A DNA stretch of 64,000 bases from Myxocyprinus asiaticus (lineage: Eukaryota; Chordata; Actinopteri; Cypriniformes; Catostomidae). Position numbers and translations under genes: made by a program. Location: positions 2,837,479 through 2,901,478 of the forward strand of contig NC_059388.1 of assembly GCF_019703515.2 (NCBI RefSeq). Reading direction: 5' to 3'. A model generated the notes under the pieces. It ran no database searches and was not told the origin of the DNA. It saw only the letters and a list, made by a program, of their open reading frames with translations. This document shows, one piece after another, positions 47,030 through 59,139 of this stretch (positions are counted from its first letter, which is position 1; each line of letters begins with the position of its first letter).

Positions 47030-47955
47030 TTCTTTCCACTATAACCTCAGGTATTACATCTAATATGGCAACATCTGGGTCAAAAGGCACATCAACCTGG
47101 AATATATCTCTAAGGACTCTGTAAACATCTTCCCAGAATGATTTTAACCTTGGGCATGACCAGAACATGTGGGTGTGGTTACCTATTTGTGCCCTATATT
47201 CCCTCCAGCATTTATTTGCTTGTGCACTTTGCTCCCATCTTTGCTGTTATCTGTGGGGTATGGAAATATCTTGTGATAATTTTCCTCATAAATTTCCTCA
47301 AAGTGTTTGAATTAGTCACTCTATGGGCCTCAGAACATATGTCTGCCCAGTCCTCCTGTGAAATCTCCTTCTGCATCTCAGCCTCCCATCTCTCTTTGTA
47401 GACAAGCAAATTACCTGGATGAAGTGTCGACAGTCCTTGATATAGTTTTGAGATGATTCTCTTATCTGTGTTTCCCATTTGTATATTTATCAGTAATATC
47501 TCCATTTCATTTGAGTTAGTGATTCCCTTCCAGTCTTTGTGCTTTGTAAGGAAGTCCCTTATTTGTAAATACCTAAAGTCTGTTTTTGGTAGCTCAAATT
47601 CCCTTTGCAATTTTTTCAAATGATTTAAAATTACCTTTGCTGATGAGTTAGTGTATGAAATTAAGCCCGTAATGTGACCATGGTTTAAAACCTATGTCCA
47701 GATTGGACGTCAGGAGTTCACTTGCTGGATAAAGGAGCGATAGAGTGAGTACATTTTATTGACGATTGTATTTTATTTAATCTTCTTAGAGTGGCCCTTG
47801 TCCATTTACCCATTTCAATACTTTTAAGGGGGGTGTCTACAAAGGGTAGTGATGACATGGGCTGCTGGCAAAAAATGTTCTCCATGTTTAGCTAGCGTGT
47901 ATCAACATTTTCCTTCATCCATGTCCCAGTGGGTTTTAATTGTGCTGCCCAGTAG
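47030..47955 (-). pseudogene. L1 ORF2 C-terminal region
   Basis: An open stretch of 135 codons (47212-47619) contains MKKLQREFELPKTDFRYLQI and LSTLHPGNLLVYKERWEAE, the long C-terminal helical region of fish L1 ORF2. Downstream at 47040-47160 the minus strand continues LKSFWEDVYRVLRDIF and ends near DVAILDVIPEV, close to the normal ORF2 terminus. Confidence 0.8.
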
Positions 47956-47960
47956 TAATA

Positions 47961-49116
47961 CACTGCCTGGCCAAAAAAAAAAAAAGTCGTCGTTTGGATT
48001 TAAATAAGCAGATACTAAAGAGCCTATGATTGGGTCATTTTTCCAGTGATTAATAAGTTTCAGCTGGCAACAATTCTTTTAACTCTTAACTGATGCAGTG
48101 TGTAGCTTCTCATTTCTTAAACCACCATGTTGGAAGATGTATCCCGTGATCGTGGAAAAGATGTTACTGTGTTTTAGAAGGGGCAAAATATTGGCCTGCA
48201 TCAAGCAAAAACAACTAAGAAGATTACTGAAATAACTGGAATTGGGTTAAGAACTGTCCAACGCATTATTAAAACCTGGAAGGATAGTAGTGAACCATCA
48301 GCTTCACAGAAGAAATGTGGTCGAAAAAAAGAATCTTGAATGATAATGAATGATCATGATCGGAGATCACTAAAATGCTTGAAGTCACATCATTCACAAA
48401 AAAAGAAAAAAACAAAAAACAAAATCAACAGTAGAACTCACAGCTATGTTTAATAGTGAAAGTAATAGCATTACCACACGCACAATGTGACGAGAACTTA
48501 CAGGGTTGTGACTAAACAGCTGTGTGGCCACAAGAAAGCCTCTTTTTAGTGAGGCTAATAAAAAATACAATTTCTAGGGAGCATAAAGATTGGACTGTGG
48601 AGCAATGAAAAAATGTCATGTGGTCTAATGAGTCCAGATTTACCCTATTCCAAAGCGATGGGCATGTCAGGGTAAGTAAAGAAGTGCATGAAGCGATGCA
48701 TGCGTCATGCATAGTGCCCACTGTACAAGCCACTGGAGGCTGTGTAATGATCTGGGATTGCTTCAATTAGTCAGGTCTAGGCTCAGCAACGTTATGCAGC
48801 AATAAAATGAAGTCAGCTGACTACCTGAATGTACTGAATGACCAGGTTATCTCATCAATGGATTTTGTCTTCCCTGATGGCATGGGCATATTCCAGGACA
48901 ACAATGCTAAGATTAATCGGGTTCAAATTGTGAAAGAGTGGTTCAGGGAGCATGAGGAATCATTTTCACACATGAATTGGCCACCACAGAGTCCTGACCT
49001 TAACCCCATTGAAAGTCTTTGGGATGTACTGAAAGACTTTACAGAGTGGTATCAAAGCTAAAGGCGGTCCAAACAAAATATCAGAGTATGTGACTTTTTT
49101 TTTGGGCCAGGTAGTG
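47961..49116 (+). mobile_element. Tc1-like transposon (third family) inserted in L1
   Basis: Ends CACTGCCTGGCCAAAAAAAA and, inverted, CCAGGTAGTG, flanked by TA at 47959-47960 and 49117-49118. Removing it joins two L1 segments. The transposase is decayed: MLEDVSRDRGKDVTVF then a stop (48127 onward), WSNESRFTLFQSDG where the first catalytic Asp is Asn, FQDNNAKIN (second Asp) and [14 protein letters not shown] (Glu present), followed by a C-terminal deletion. Confidence 0.88.
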
Positions 49117-49381
49117 TACTTAAGATTTGGGAGACCTATCCCTCCTTCAGTCCTCATAAGCTGTAGAGTTTTGTATATAATGAATTCTTGGCATCTGTCC
49201 TGGCCAAAAAAAAAAAATAGGATATCAATTTATCTAATGAATGTACTTTTGGGATTTCCACAGGCAGCATCTGAAAGGGGTTGAAAAGTCTTGGTAGCAC
49301 ATTTATACGTATGCTTTCTATATGGCCTAGAGAAGATAGGGGGAGTGCTGATCATCGCTGCAGGTCTTTACAAATGTCTTA

Positions 49382-50313
49382 AGGCACTTTTCCACTGCAC
49401 GTTATGGTTCGACTCGACTCTGCTCGCTTTACTTTTCTGAGCTTGCTTTTCCACTGCAGTTTAGTGCCGACTCAACGTGGATGGGATCATAGGCTGATCG
49501 TCATAGTTGCGCCGCCTCTACTGCCGTGACATCATCTTAAACGCGACACAAACATTACTGACCATAAACAATAACACGACCGCTAGCTGTTAGCTATTAG
49601 CTCATTGTGCTGCATAAAGCAGTTGTTGCATGGTGATTTTACACAAGTGTAACAGTTAAATTGGCCTGGTTGTTTCAGAAGCAAGCTTTCCAGTAGCTGT
49701 TCAACTAAATAAAGTGAAGCTTTCAAACAGAATATAGAGTTAACGTAACAAAACGTACCATCCTCCATCGTGGACTCCAATAACGCAGAGTCCAGGGCAC
49801 TCTCCCTCCCATTGCTCACCAGTCTATTGCCATAGATAGCGTCCATTTGGTCGAACCACTCCCACTTTCTTCTGTTTGAACCACTCCAGCTGTTGTGGTC
49901 CTTGATGGTTCTGTAGTCACTTTTACGTTTTTTTTACTTTTCCCTACACTGTTGGTAGGTCCGGTGGTAGCCGTGTGCGGCCAACAGCTGAGACACTTCC
50001 TGAAAGACTTTTTCGTTTCACATCGTTTTGTTCGTCGCTAACGAGAGAAACGTCTGCACCTCGTTTTTTGACCACGCCGTGGTTTTGCGCACAGCCATTT
50101 CTTTTTACAATTTGAAAGTCGCGTGAACAAATTATATTGCTGTCGCTGTTGCTAACTTTAAAACTAGCGGGTTGATGTCCCGTGTTGCAAATCCAGTGAT
50201 GGTGGTAGTGATGATTCTCTCTGACCAATCAGTGATCTGCAGGGTTTTGACATCACATTTAGTATCGGCTCGGCTCGCTTGGAACCTCGACCGAGGTGGT
50301 ACTAAAAAATAAA

Positions 50314-50347
<34 letters not shown>

Positions 50348-50433
50348 CAGGTACCAGGTACTATCCACAGTGGAAAACCCCAAAAAAGCGAGCAGAGTCG
50401 AGTTGAGCTGTACTGTGCAGTGGAAAAGCCCCA
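49382..50433. mobile_element. Harbinger-type non-autonomous element inserted in L1
   Basis: Ends AGGCACTTTTCCACTGCAC and, inverted, GTGCAGTGGAAAAGCCCCA; both inner flanks carry CGACTCTGCTCGC-type sequence. TTA lies on both sides (49379-49381 and 50434-50436), the 3-bp duplication of PIF/Harbinger elements. About 1.05 kb with no transposase, and a long A-run at about 50322-50343. Confidence 0.8.
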
Positions 50434-51616
50434 TTAGATTAACTTATAGCTGACTTCATTAAGTTTTTCTAATGATGGGGGTATGTGGATCCCCAGGTAT
50501 TTGATGCACTATTTGTTATAACCTGTTCAGAAATTTGGCCTCCCATGTTCATTGCCTCAATTTTGTCTACATTTACTCTATACCCTGAGTAGTATCCAAA
50601 CTCAGAAATTAGCTTTTTAAGTTGGGGTTGTTGATGTTGGATTTGATAAGCAAGACATCATCTGCATATAATGAGATTTTGTGCTCCTCACCTTCTATCA
50701 CTATGCCTTTTATGTCAATAATTTCTCTTATGAGCTGAACAAGAGGCTCTATGCTTATGACAGTAAGGGGGACATCGCAAAGCCCTGTCTACATCCTCGC
50801 TCTAATCTGAATGCATCTGATTTGTACATGTTAACTCTGTACTCCAATCCACAAACATCACCCAGAGTTTGCATCCATTTAAAAAATTAGGTCCAAAGTT
50901 GAATCCTCTCATGGTATGGAAAAGAAACTTGCAGAACACTCGGTCAAATCATTTATGTGCATCTAGTGATACAACTGTTGCCTCAATTTTATATAGTGAG
51001 TGTTTAGCTATATTTAATAATCTGCGAATATTATCACCATAGTACCTTCCCTTTATAAATCATGTTTGATCTGGATGTACGATATAGGTAATAACTTCAT
51101 TTAATCGTCGAGCTAAAATAGTTATTATACGGAGATCCCTGATTAATAATGAGATCTATATTACTGACTAAATGTTGGATATGTGCCCTCCTAAGGGATA
51201 ACTACTATTGTTGAATCATTTAATGAAGGGGCCAAGACTCCTGTCTCTAAGGCTATGTGATATGTATCTAATAACAGTGGGGAGATAATCTCTTTGAATG
51301 TCTTACAGAATTAATTTGAGTAGCCATCAGGGCCAGGGCTTTTGTTATTTTTAAGTCTTAAAATTGTCTTCATTATTCATGCATGTATCAGCATTTTTGT
51401 ACAGGGCCTTGTAAATGTCAGCAACTAATGGAAATCTCATCTGGTTTTGTAAGAAAAGTAGATATTTTCCTAGATGTTAGCTTTTGTACTGTATTTGTGG
51501 ATTTTTGTTTTCTCAGATGAAATGCTAGTAGTCTGCATGCCCTATTGCCAGGTTCATAATATCTTTGCTTAGCAAATCTCAACTTGCCTTCAATCTTGCT
51601 GGAGAGTAATGTATTT
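50434..51616 (-). pseudogene. L1 ORF2 reverse transcriptase fragment
   Basis: The minus strand reads KLRFAKQRYYEPGNRACRLL near 51540-51600, the region just before the RT. It then gives a DNIRRLLNIAKHS block and SLDAH (palm, about 50960-50980), and KISLYADDVLL at about 50650-50685 with the catalytic YADD codons at 50657-50668. Several stops and frame changes are present. Confidence 0.8.
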
Positions 51617-52204
51617 TAGGGCTGGGAAACAATACATTTTTCGATTGTTTCTTTTAATTTGGTCAATTCGATATCGATTTTCAAAAGCCATGGATCTTTC
51701 TTTTACTCTATAAGCAACCGTCTACTACAATGAGAGGAAGTCAATCGCATTTGCAACCAAAGCTTGCGCTACATGACTAAAAATGTTTATATGTGGCAAC
51801 TGGCTGGTAAATGTTTAGATTTCACTCACCAGTAATTGTGTAGTATAGTTGTGAAGTATTCAGCAGCTAGATCCTTTCACTGCGTATTAAAAGGAAAATA
51901 TGTTCTGTGGTTGTCCAAAGACGAAATCCACGCAACCGATTTGTCATTGAATAATGTATTTTTTCATTTCTGTTCTTTACAGTCAGTTGTTGATCAAAAA
52001 CAACAAAAATAAACATTTAATTGTAATCTGACATAGCACAGATGAGATAAAGCTATTAGAGTCTCTCTCGTTAACTTGCGCTCATTTACAGATGCTGTTT
52101 ACAGAAATGCCGGATTCCCTTAAAGAGACTGTACTGGTTTTTAGCACATGTTCACCAAAACTACAAATTATGCAATTAAATGATAAAAATGTAACAAAAT
52201 ATAA

Positions 52205-52346
52205 TATACACAGATCAGCCACAACATTAAAACCACCTGCTTAATATCATGTAGGTCCTCCTCGTGCCGCCAAAATAGCTCTGACCCTTCGAGGCATGGA
52301 CTCCACAAGACCTCTGAAGGTGTCCTGTGGTATCTGGCACCAAGAC
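52205..52346. mobile_element. Partial miniature element with GATCAGCCACAACATTAAAAC end
   Basis: CAGATCAGCCACAACATTAA then AACCACCTGCTTAATAT matches, inverted, the right end of the element at 39465-39812. The element stops at about 52346 where a GATA/GACA tetranucleotide tract (52347-52378) begins. Confidence 0.6.
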
Positions 52347-53002
52347 GTTGACAGATAGATAGACAGACAGACAGACCCTGTCCATGTAGAATGAAACAAC
52401 TTTTATCAGCATACTAATACGGAGTTCTTCATCTCATGTAAGTGATCAAGTATACATATATTTTACAACAACTGAATTTCTTTAAGAGTAAAACTTGACT
52501 GAGTGCACCTTTAATTATATTGTTTTGAGTCACCATCTTGTGTGTGTGGAACGTTAAGGACCGTGTATACGCCAGCTGATAATCTCAGCAGTAACTATTT
52601 ATTTAGCCTACACCAGGCAAGTAGGCTTTTGTTCTGAAAGCAAAAAGCAACTAATAATAAAAGAAACTGTAAGCTGGCATTTGCTCAATCGCAAAGCAGA
52701 GACCAGTTTCTTTAAGAGTTCCATTCATCCTAAAAAGAAAGTCGGTTAAGCCATTAACTGATTAGGCAGCAAGTCAGTTGTCTATGTTTTAAAGCGCAGC
52801 CTTTGCGATGCCATTGCTGAAATAAAATGCTGTCATTGTGGTGAAATAATGGAATTTGTGTCTAGTAAAATATGGAATACTTTTGTAGTTACGCTTGGCT
52901 CTAAAATATTTTAGCGGCACATTGCACTGTTGTATTCCAAGATGTACGTGTATTTAATGTGTTTTCTTTCAAGCTGCTTTTGGTGCAGTAAACTATCTTA
53001 AG

Positions 53003-55140
53003 TAGGGCTGGGCAATAAAACAATATTGATATTTATTGAAAAAATAATCATTTTCATATTGATGATAGGCTAAATATCGTAATTATCACTCAAAAGTTTA
53101 TGTTCTACATTCTAGACAATAGAATCAGGTATGTCTCAATAAAAACGCAAGTAGTTCAGCAAAGGTATACATACAACTGAATCACAGTCAGGAAATCAGC
53201 CAGTCAGGAAGTTTTAGCAGGCAGCCCTGCTGTCATGGAAACTGGCAATGAGGCTCGGTAGACTCTAGCTAGCAGCTAGTTATCCGGCTAATTTAACATC
53301 ATAGTGTACCGAACAAGACAGCACTGACAATGCAATAGAATCATGAACTGAACACAACAACTACGAAAACACCACCATTGCTGTAGGGGTGTAATGGTTC
53401 AAAATTCTCACGGTTCGGTTTATATCACGGTTTTGGGTCACGGTTTCAGTACGGTATTTAACATGTTCAGGAAAAAAATATATTACTGCCAAATCCAAAG
53501 TAAGAGTACTCTATTTGGTAAACACTCCAACAGGTTTGCCCTTAATAAAAATCATGGTTTTAGTACTACAATAACCAAAGTTTAATCATGGTATTTGTAG
53601 TACAATCATAGTAACCACAAAATCGACATGGTTACAACATTTAGTAAAACCATGGTTACTATATGGAAACAGTATTACGGTTGTAAAACCATGGTTAATT
53701 GTATCATAACCATGATTTCTGTTAAGAAAACCATGGTGACAGTCATTGTTATTACAGTCATGGTTACTAAAATATTACTATAGTAAAACCATGGTTAATT
53801 TTCATTAGGGTCCTTAACTAAAAAAAAAAAACCTTCTCTTATTACTTAATCAACATTTTAACGTAATACCTGCACTATTACATACGTAACAAACAAAGTG
53901 CATTTTAAACAACTCAAATTATATTCAACATTCAGAAGCTGTAGCCTACATCACTATTGAAGGAATAAGCAATTAAAATGGATATTAGAAGTGATGTTGT
54001 GATGCAGCTCGAGTGTTTTAATCATACGCTGACATAGGAGAAGGGCAACATATCGTTGGCAATGAACAGCCCAAGCGCTTTCATTATTATTTCATATCTG
54101 TCAGAATTAGCACTGTGCTTGATTAAAAACAGAAGGGAGTTGGTACAGTTTCGGCTCACCTCTGTGCATGCCTTGTGCTATCTTTCCCTGGGCGATGTTG
54201 GCGTAAATTATTAATTATATTGATGTATTACCAGTATACAACACTCGCATCGAGAGATGTCTGCAAACAGTGCCTGTTTTGTAAACATTTTTTGACCATC
54301 ACTGTTGTAATTGACTGCAAAAAGAAAATATTCCCAAACAGGAGACTTGATTAATGCAGGGGCTTCTCTATCAGAGGCTCATTTTATCCACTTGCCATTT
54401 TCAACTACACACAACGTGTGCAGAAATGTGATGTCATCAAGTTGACCCAGTGAAAAACAGGTGGAGCGTATCCATTTACAGATCCATTCAGGGGTATTAG
54501 TGGAGGTTGGAACTATACTTGTCTTTTTGACGTTTTGTTTTCTTCGCCAAACCTTGTGCTTCAGATGAATCGTTAAACCTGAAGTGAACCACGATGCCAG
54601 TGCTTACTGAACCGTGGGTGGTGAACCATACGGTTTGTTTTTTTTTTACCAAGAACTGTTACATCCCTACATTGCTGTTTATTTATGTACTATTAAGTTA
54701 AATGTTTTTTTATGATCCATAGTGTACAAAGGCAAGAAAGTGTTTCTTCTTCTTGTGCTGTTTATTGGCAGTTGGCAATCCAGCTTATGGTGCATTACCA
54801 CCACCTACAGAGCTGGACTATGGAGCGTCACAAGAAAGTCTTTAAGTGGAGTCAAACATCAGCTGAAGATGATGAAATTGGATTAATTTGATTAAAAAGG
54901 TCACACACCTTACATAGGATTAAATCCTAAACTGAGTATACTTTAAAGGTAGCATACCCTCTGAAGTATACTTGTAAACAAACAAGTTATGTTTAATTAA
55001 TTCTTAAGGTCTAACAAACATTTAAAATGCAGTTTTGCCCCATAATGGTATGAAATGCATATCATGCTAAATATCTATATCCAACATATGAAAAAAATAT
55101 AGCGATAATTTTTTTTTTTTTGCCATATCACCCAGCCCTA
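53003..55140. mobile_element. hAT element (middle level of nest) with exact 8-bp duplication
   Basis: Starts TAGGGCTGGGCAATAAAACA and ends TATCACCCAGCCCTA, inverted copies of a TAGGGCTGGG core. Flanks are ATCTTAAG at 52995-53002 and ATCTTAAG at 55141-55148, a perfect 8-bp hAT duplication. No transposase. Confidence 0.9.
53384..54669. mobile_element. hAT element (inner level of nest) with exact 8-bp duplication
   Basis: Starts TAGGGGTGTAATGGTTC and ends GAACTGTTACATCCCTA. Flanks are CATTGCTG at 53376-53383 and at 54670-54677. Between about 53550 and 53805 the interior has many scattered copies of a CCATGGTTA-like motif. No transposase, so non-autonomous. Confidence 0.9.
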
Positions 55141-55345
55141 ATCTTAAGTATTTTGTCTTTCTTTTCCTTGCCCAAGACACATTGGGGAGAATGTTAAAAA
55201 TCCTGTAAATGCATTTAAAAAAATGCAAAATCGAAATGTTAATCGAATCATTCTGAATTTTCAAAAAATAAAAAATACGTGTAATCGACAATGTATGAAT
55301 CATGAATTGAGACTATTCGCTTTTAACCCAAATATTCACACCCCT

Positions 55346-55729
55346 AGATTTGGGAGATAGTGAGGAACATCTCTTAACTAAAAAGAAGGTTTAAGCCATA
55401 CAGTGTAACTGGGAGTTTTCTCAGGCTTTGAAGCCTGTACCTAAAATGAAGACTTGATGGGCAGTTTTTGAATTCCTATTACAAATGTCACTTGCATAGT
55501 CTGATGAAAGAGTTAGATTTAAGTACCCTTAAACTCCAGTAGAAACATGTTTTATGTAAAGTAAATCTAAAAAAAAATTAAATAAATAAAAAAAAAGGTC
55601 TGTTATAAATAACCACAAACATTAACAGTGGGTTAATGGCTATGATTATGTAAACTAGGCTGATATATGATTCAGTTATTCCCTCACTTTCAAGTCTCTA
55701 TGTGCTTGTTATGATGGTGTTTGTTACAA
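55346..55729. other. Possible L1 inter-ORF region
   Basis: It lies between the hAT nest and the L1 ORF1 end and has no recognisable coding. The endonuclease expected here is absent, so either it was deleted or this is other DNA. Confidence 0.35.
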
Positions 55730-56079
55730 AGTCCATGGCTTTGTCCGGGCCAAGGAATTCTCTTCACCATTAAACGTGATCCGAAGTTTGGCAGGGTAGG
55801 CCAAGCCTTTGTGGATATGCTTTTTCACCTCCTTGAACACCGCTCTGGCCTTTGCTACACTTGACATGAAATCGTGGTAAATGGCTATCAACTAATCTTT
55901 TACCGCAATGGCGCCGGTTGTCATGCTTTCTTCAGAATCTCCTCAAGGTCTTGGTAGTAACGTGCAAGGGAAATGATGGCTTGTGGGTTCCCTCCTGGTC
56001 GTTTGGGTGCGAGACTGCAATGAGACCGATCTATTTGTATCTCCCTTTCAATTGCAGCATTTCTCGAAGTAGCTTAGAT
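55730..56079 (-). pseudogene. L1 ORF1 C-terminal domain fragment
   Basis: On the minus strand VAKARAVFKEVKKHIHKGLA is followed by YPAKLRITFNGE and a lysine-poor tail with SLARTKPW. This matches the C-terminal nucleic-acid-binding domain of fish L1 ORF1p. Further upstream (55915-56075) it is frame-shifted. Confidence 0.7.
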
Positions 56080-57193
56080 CAGTTTCCCAACCACTGTGCC
56101 GCGGCACACTAGTGCAACCATTTTTCCTAACAGTGTGATTAAATATTGCAAGGGATCGCACTGGTGCAACTACAAAGTTGGCTGACTCTCTTGATTGTGC
56201 ATTATCGTTTTTTGTTACGTACAAGAAATATCAAATGGCAAATGTTCCAAACGCGAAAGGAAACAGCTTTACCCGGATCAGTCAGTGCTGCTCAATGGAC
56301 AGATCATTGCAGAGACGTGCATTTACACGTGGACCGGTCTCGAGCGCTCAGCTGTGCAGATCATTGTAAACAGAGCTGCGAGAAGCGCGGGCTGAGTCAC
56401 GGATTCGGCATTGATTATTTGTTTAAAACCTCTATGAGAACCCATAATGTGTCGATGATTAAACCAGTTTAAAATGATATTAAACGGCCCCAACATTCTA
56501 AACAGCACTGAAAAGGAATAAAGGAGAAATCTGCACAATGAGCAGACAGAGATGGTAAGGTTTCAATCCACACATCACAGATATTAAAAAATATTTTCCA
56601 TGAATTTATATCAATATATCAGTGTATTGAGGAAATACAATTTAATTTCTGTTTTTTTTTATTTTATTTTTTTTAAGAAATATTTCAATAATTCCATAAT
56701 TTGTTTTATGGTTACTGCTAATCATGGTTTTACTTTGTTTACTATGATCATATTGCACAGTTAAAACTATGGATACAATGGAACTTTCCTTCTGTGTAAA
56801 ATCTTTTCTAATGCCCTCTGATTGTAGAAAAAATGCTTTGTTTGTCTTCAGATGACTGTATTTAAATCAGATAAGATCCTGATAAAAAGAAACCATGAAA
56901 GAAAGCTCAATCCCATTGTCAGAGTATTTTAATTAAAAAAAAAAAAAAAAATGCTTGTTTTTTCATTACCCAATTAGTGCTCTAGCCACCTGTGACCTCA
57001 TTATACAGCATGCCTACATGACTTGCGTTTTTTGCATAGCCGAATTTCAAACTTTACTAAGACAGACAGAAAACATGGACAAGTTCTTGAAAAGGAAAAC
57101 TATTGACGATGGTTATGTGGGATAGTGGGGTGCCGTGGGATTTTTTTATTCGTAAAAAGTGTGCCGTGGCAGAAAAAAGGTTGGGAAACACTG
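56080..57193. mobile_element. hAT element inserted in L1 ORF1
   Basis: Starts CAGTTTCCCAACCACTGTGC and ends GGTTGGGAAACACTG, inverted repeats that also share CCGCGGCACAC / GTGTGCCGTGG inner blocks. Flanks GCTTAGAT (56072-56079) and GCTTAGAC (57194-57201) are an 8-bp duplication with one mismatch. No transposase in about 1.1 kb. Confidence 0.88.
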
Positions 57194-57201
57194 GCTTAGA
57201 C

Positions 57202-57605
57202 AGCTGCAGTAGTGCTGCTCGAGCCCAGTGTTTCGGCTACCTCACGATCCGCACATTATTTCTTCTCATTCTTCCCTCCATATACTCACAGTACCTTCAA
57301 TTCCGGGTACTTTAACTGGCTTTCGAGGTTGGTCACCATTGTTTGGAGCGTTACAATTTTGTCTGACCGTGTTGACAGCCCTCCCATGTCCTTGATATTA
57401 CCATTCACACTGTCAAGTTCAGTGCATATTGCAGATGTATTATTAGCTATTTCAGTTTTAATTTTCTGTAACACACTTTTGAGCTGATCGAAATCCACAG
57501 CCAGCACCGCCCTCATTTCTGATCGTATAATTGAGCCTATCTTTGTCCTCAGGGAGGCAAGGATTTAGGATTTTAGTGCCTCCATTTCCATTCACCAACC
57601 CCAAA
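57202..57605 (-). pseudogene. L1 ORF1 N-terminal coiled-coil fragment
   Basis: An open frame (57286-57516, minus) contains AVLAVDFDQLKSVLQKIKTE and ITTLQTMVTNLESQL-like heptads (IVTLQTMVTNLESQLKYPEL). This is the coiled coil by which L1 ORF1p trimerises. It joins the ORF1 fragment at 55730-56079 when the hAT is removed. Confidence 0.65.
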
Positions 57606-57644
57606 CCAATTATACATTGTCAACAAATTCTAGAAATGAACACT

Positions 57645-57905
57645 GAGAAAATAAAGAATAAATAAAAATACAATATATAGCTTAATAAACATTAGTACTG
57701 TGTGTTCAGTATCAGTCAGTTGCTGACCATTAAAATAAAGAATAAAAATATAATAAATAGCTAAATAAACATCAGTACTGTTTAGTATCAATCAAATGCT
57801 GACCATTAAAATAAAGAATAAATAAAAATAAAAATAAGAGAGCTAAATAAACATCAGTACTGTTTAGTATCAGTCAAATGCTGACCATTTAAATAAAGAA
57901 AATAA
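57645..57905. repeat. Minisatellite, about three units of 80-95 bp
   Basis: The block AATAAACATCAGTACTGTTT, then AGTATCAGTCAAATGCTGACC, then AAATAAAGAATAAA recurs three times (first unit at about 57645, then about 57735 and 57820), with length differences in the A/T-rich linkers. Confidence 0.85.
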
Positions 57906-58833
57906 TACGGTGTTACACCGTATTCTGCTATACAATTCAGGGGAAATTTTTAACGGTGGAAAATCAGACTCTTAAATATTACATTTTGTAAATGCAACGA
58001 CTGGAATTGTTCGGCTGAAGGGGGTACCAAACTGCGAATCCTGAACAAAACAGTTTGGTGAATACAAGTTTACATAACAACGTAGCGTGAAATCAACACT
58101 CAACAGACACAATCCACCACCGCACTGTTGTCTGCTGATCTGTAAAAATATGCTGTGATGTTTACCTTTCAATCTGCTACATTACTGACTGCACTGACAA
58201 ACTATAGCTGGCTAACAGCAAACAGACATGAGTGACATGGTTGTCAGGGACAGGGTTAACGTTATATTAGATATATTGAAAAGGGAAATTGATTGGATCA
58301 TTGTTTATTAACTTTCCAATATGTATTTCACAAACTAGTTAGCGACTTACCGAAAAAACACTGCTTAACTCCGCCCTGTCTGCAGAGCCACTGTCAGCTC
58401 AGCAAACAATGGAGTCAGAGCACACTCTGCTGGACAAACTATGTTATGACACCAACTCAAGCACTTTTCTGCATTATATGTTCTGAAAAAAGTTTTCATA
58501 TCTGCGCATATCGGTAAACATATACGCCAATAACGATATATCGGTGAAAGGCTAATATCAGCTGACAATATCAGCTGACAGATAAATCAGTCGGGCACTA
58601 ATTTGGATTAAAGTGTGCAACATCATACCACGATTTCAGTTTCAATGTAATCAATTGTGCAGCTCATGTAATACAGTGAGCACTGGGATTAGATTTTTTA
58701 GCATGAGAGTAAATCTCCACAGGGTTTAGATGATTGTACTATATTAAACTGTAAATAATGCTGAATATAATGTATAATAATGCTAACGGTCCTGATATTT
58801 TGAGCCAGCTCGTCTTTGTTCAATTATGCAGTA

Positions 58834-58838
<5 letters not shown>
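57906..58838. other. Miniature-element remnant and unassigned DNA
   Basis: Around 58490-58610, repeats of ATATCGG / ATATCAGCTGACA resemble the interior of a hAT miniature family whose fresh end lies at 63781. A GATCGGTGGCCAATTGATCA string at 59107-59126 may be its other side. No gene. Confidence 0.4.

Positions 58839-58841
<3 letters not shown>

Positions 58842-58902
<61 letters not shown>
58842..58902. repeat. TA dinucleotide microsatellite
   Basis: About 30 consecutive TA units. Confidence 0.95.
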
Positions 58903-58907
<5 letters not shown>

Positions 58908-59139
58908 GTAATGATTAGCAGTTAAATGATTAGTTCAATAAAAAAAAAAAAAACATGATGGAAGCTCTTTACACCAATTTCTTTACGTATGTACATTTTA
59001 CATCTTACGTAATAAATGACGTCATCACGTAATTTAGCTACCTTTCAGCAAGCCTTTGGCGACTTCCCATGAGAAATAGAATTTACTGAAGACTGTCCGA
59101 TTTAGATCGGTGGCCAATTGATCAGTGCACCCCTACATG

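Larger units (their letters stand above)
51617..55345. mobile_element. Outer element of a hAT nest inside L1
   Basis: It starts TAGGGCTGGGAAACAATACA at 51617 and ends CAAATATTCACACCCCTA at 55345. The T-A-G-G-G-x-T-G starts agree but the inner sequences are not closely inverted, and no clean 8-bp duplication was found, so it may be two elements or a rearranged one. It contains a solo miniature-element end, a GATA tract and the two nested hATs listed separately. Confidence 0.5.
47010..57605 (-). mobile_element. L1 (LINE-1) element in antisense orientation, broken by four insertion loci
   Basis: L1 pieces lie at 47010-47960, 49117-49381, 50434-51616, about 55730-56079 and 57194-57605, all on the minus strand, running 5' to 3' from 57605 down. 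The pieces read ORF1 coiled coil, ORF1 C-terminus, ORF2 RT, then ORF2 C-terminal region in correct order. The endonuclease part of ORF2 is missing between 51616 and 55730. The gaps are filled by a Tc1, a Harbinger-type element, a hAT nest and another hAT. Confidence 0.85.

Noticed and set aside
48512..48766. Minus-strand open frame of 84 codons
   Set aside because: It is antisense to the decayed Tc1 transposase at 47961-49116.
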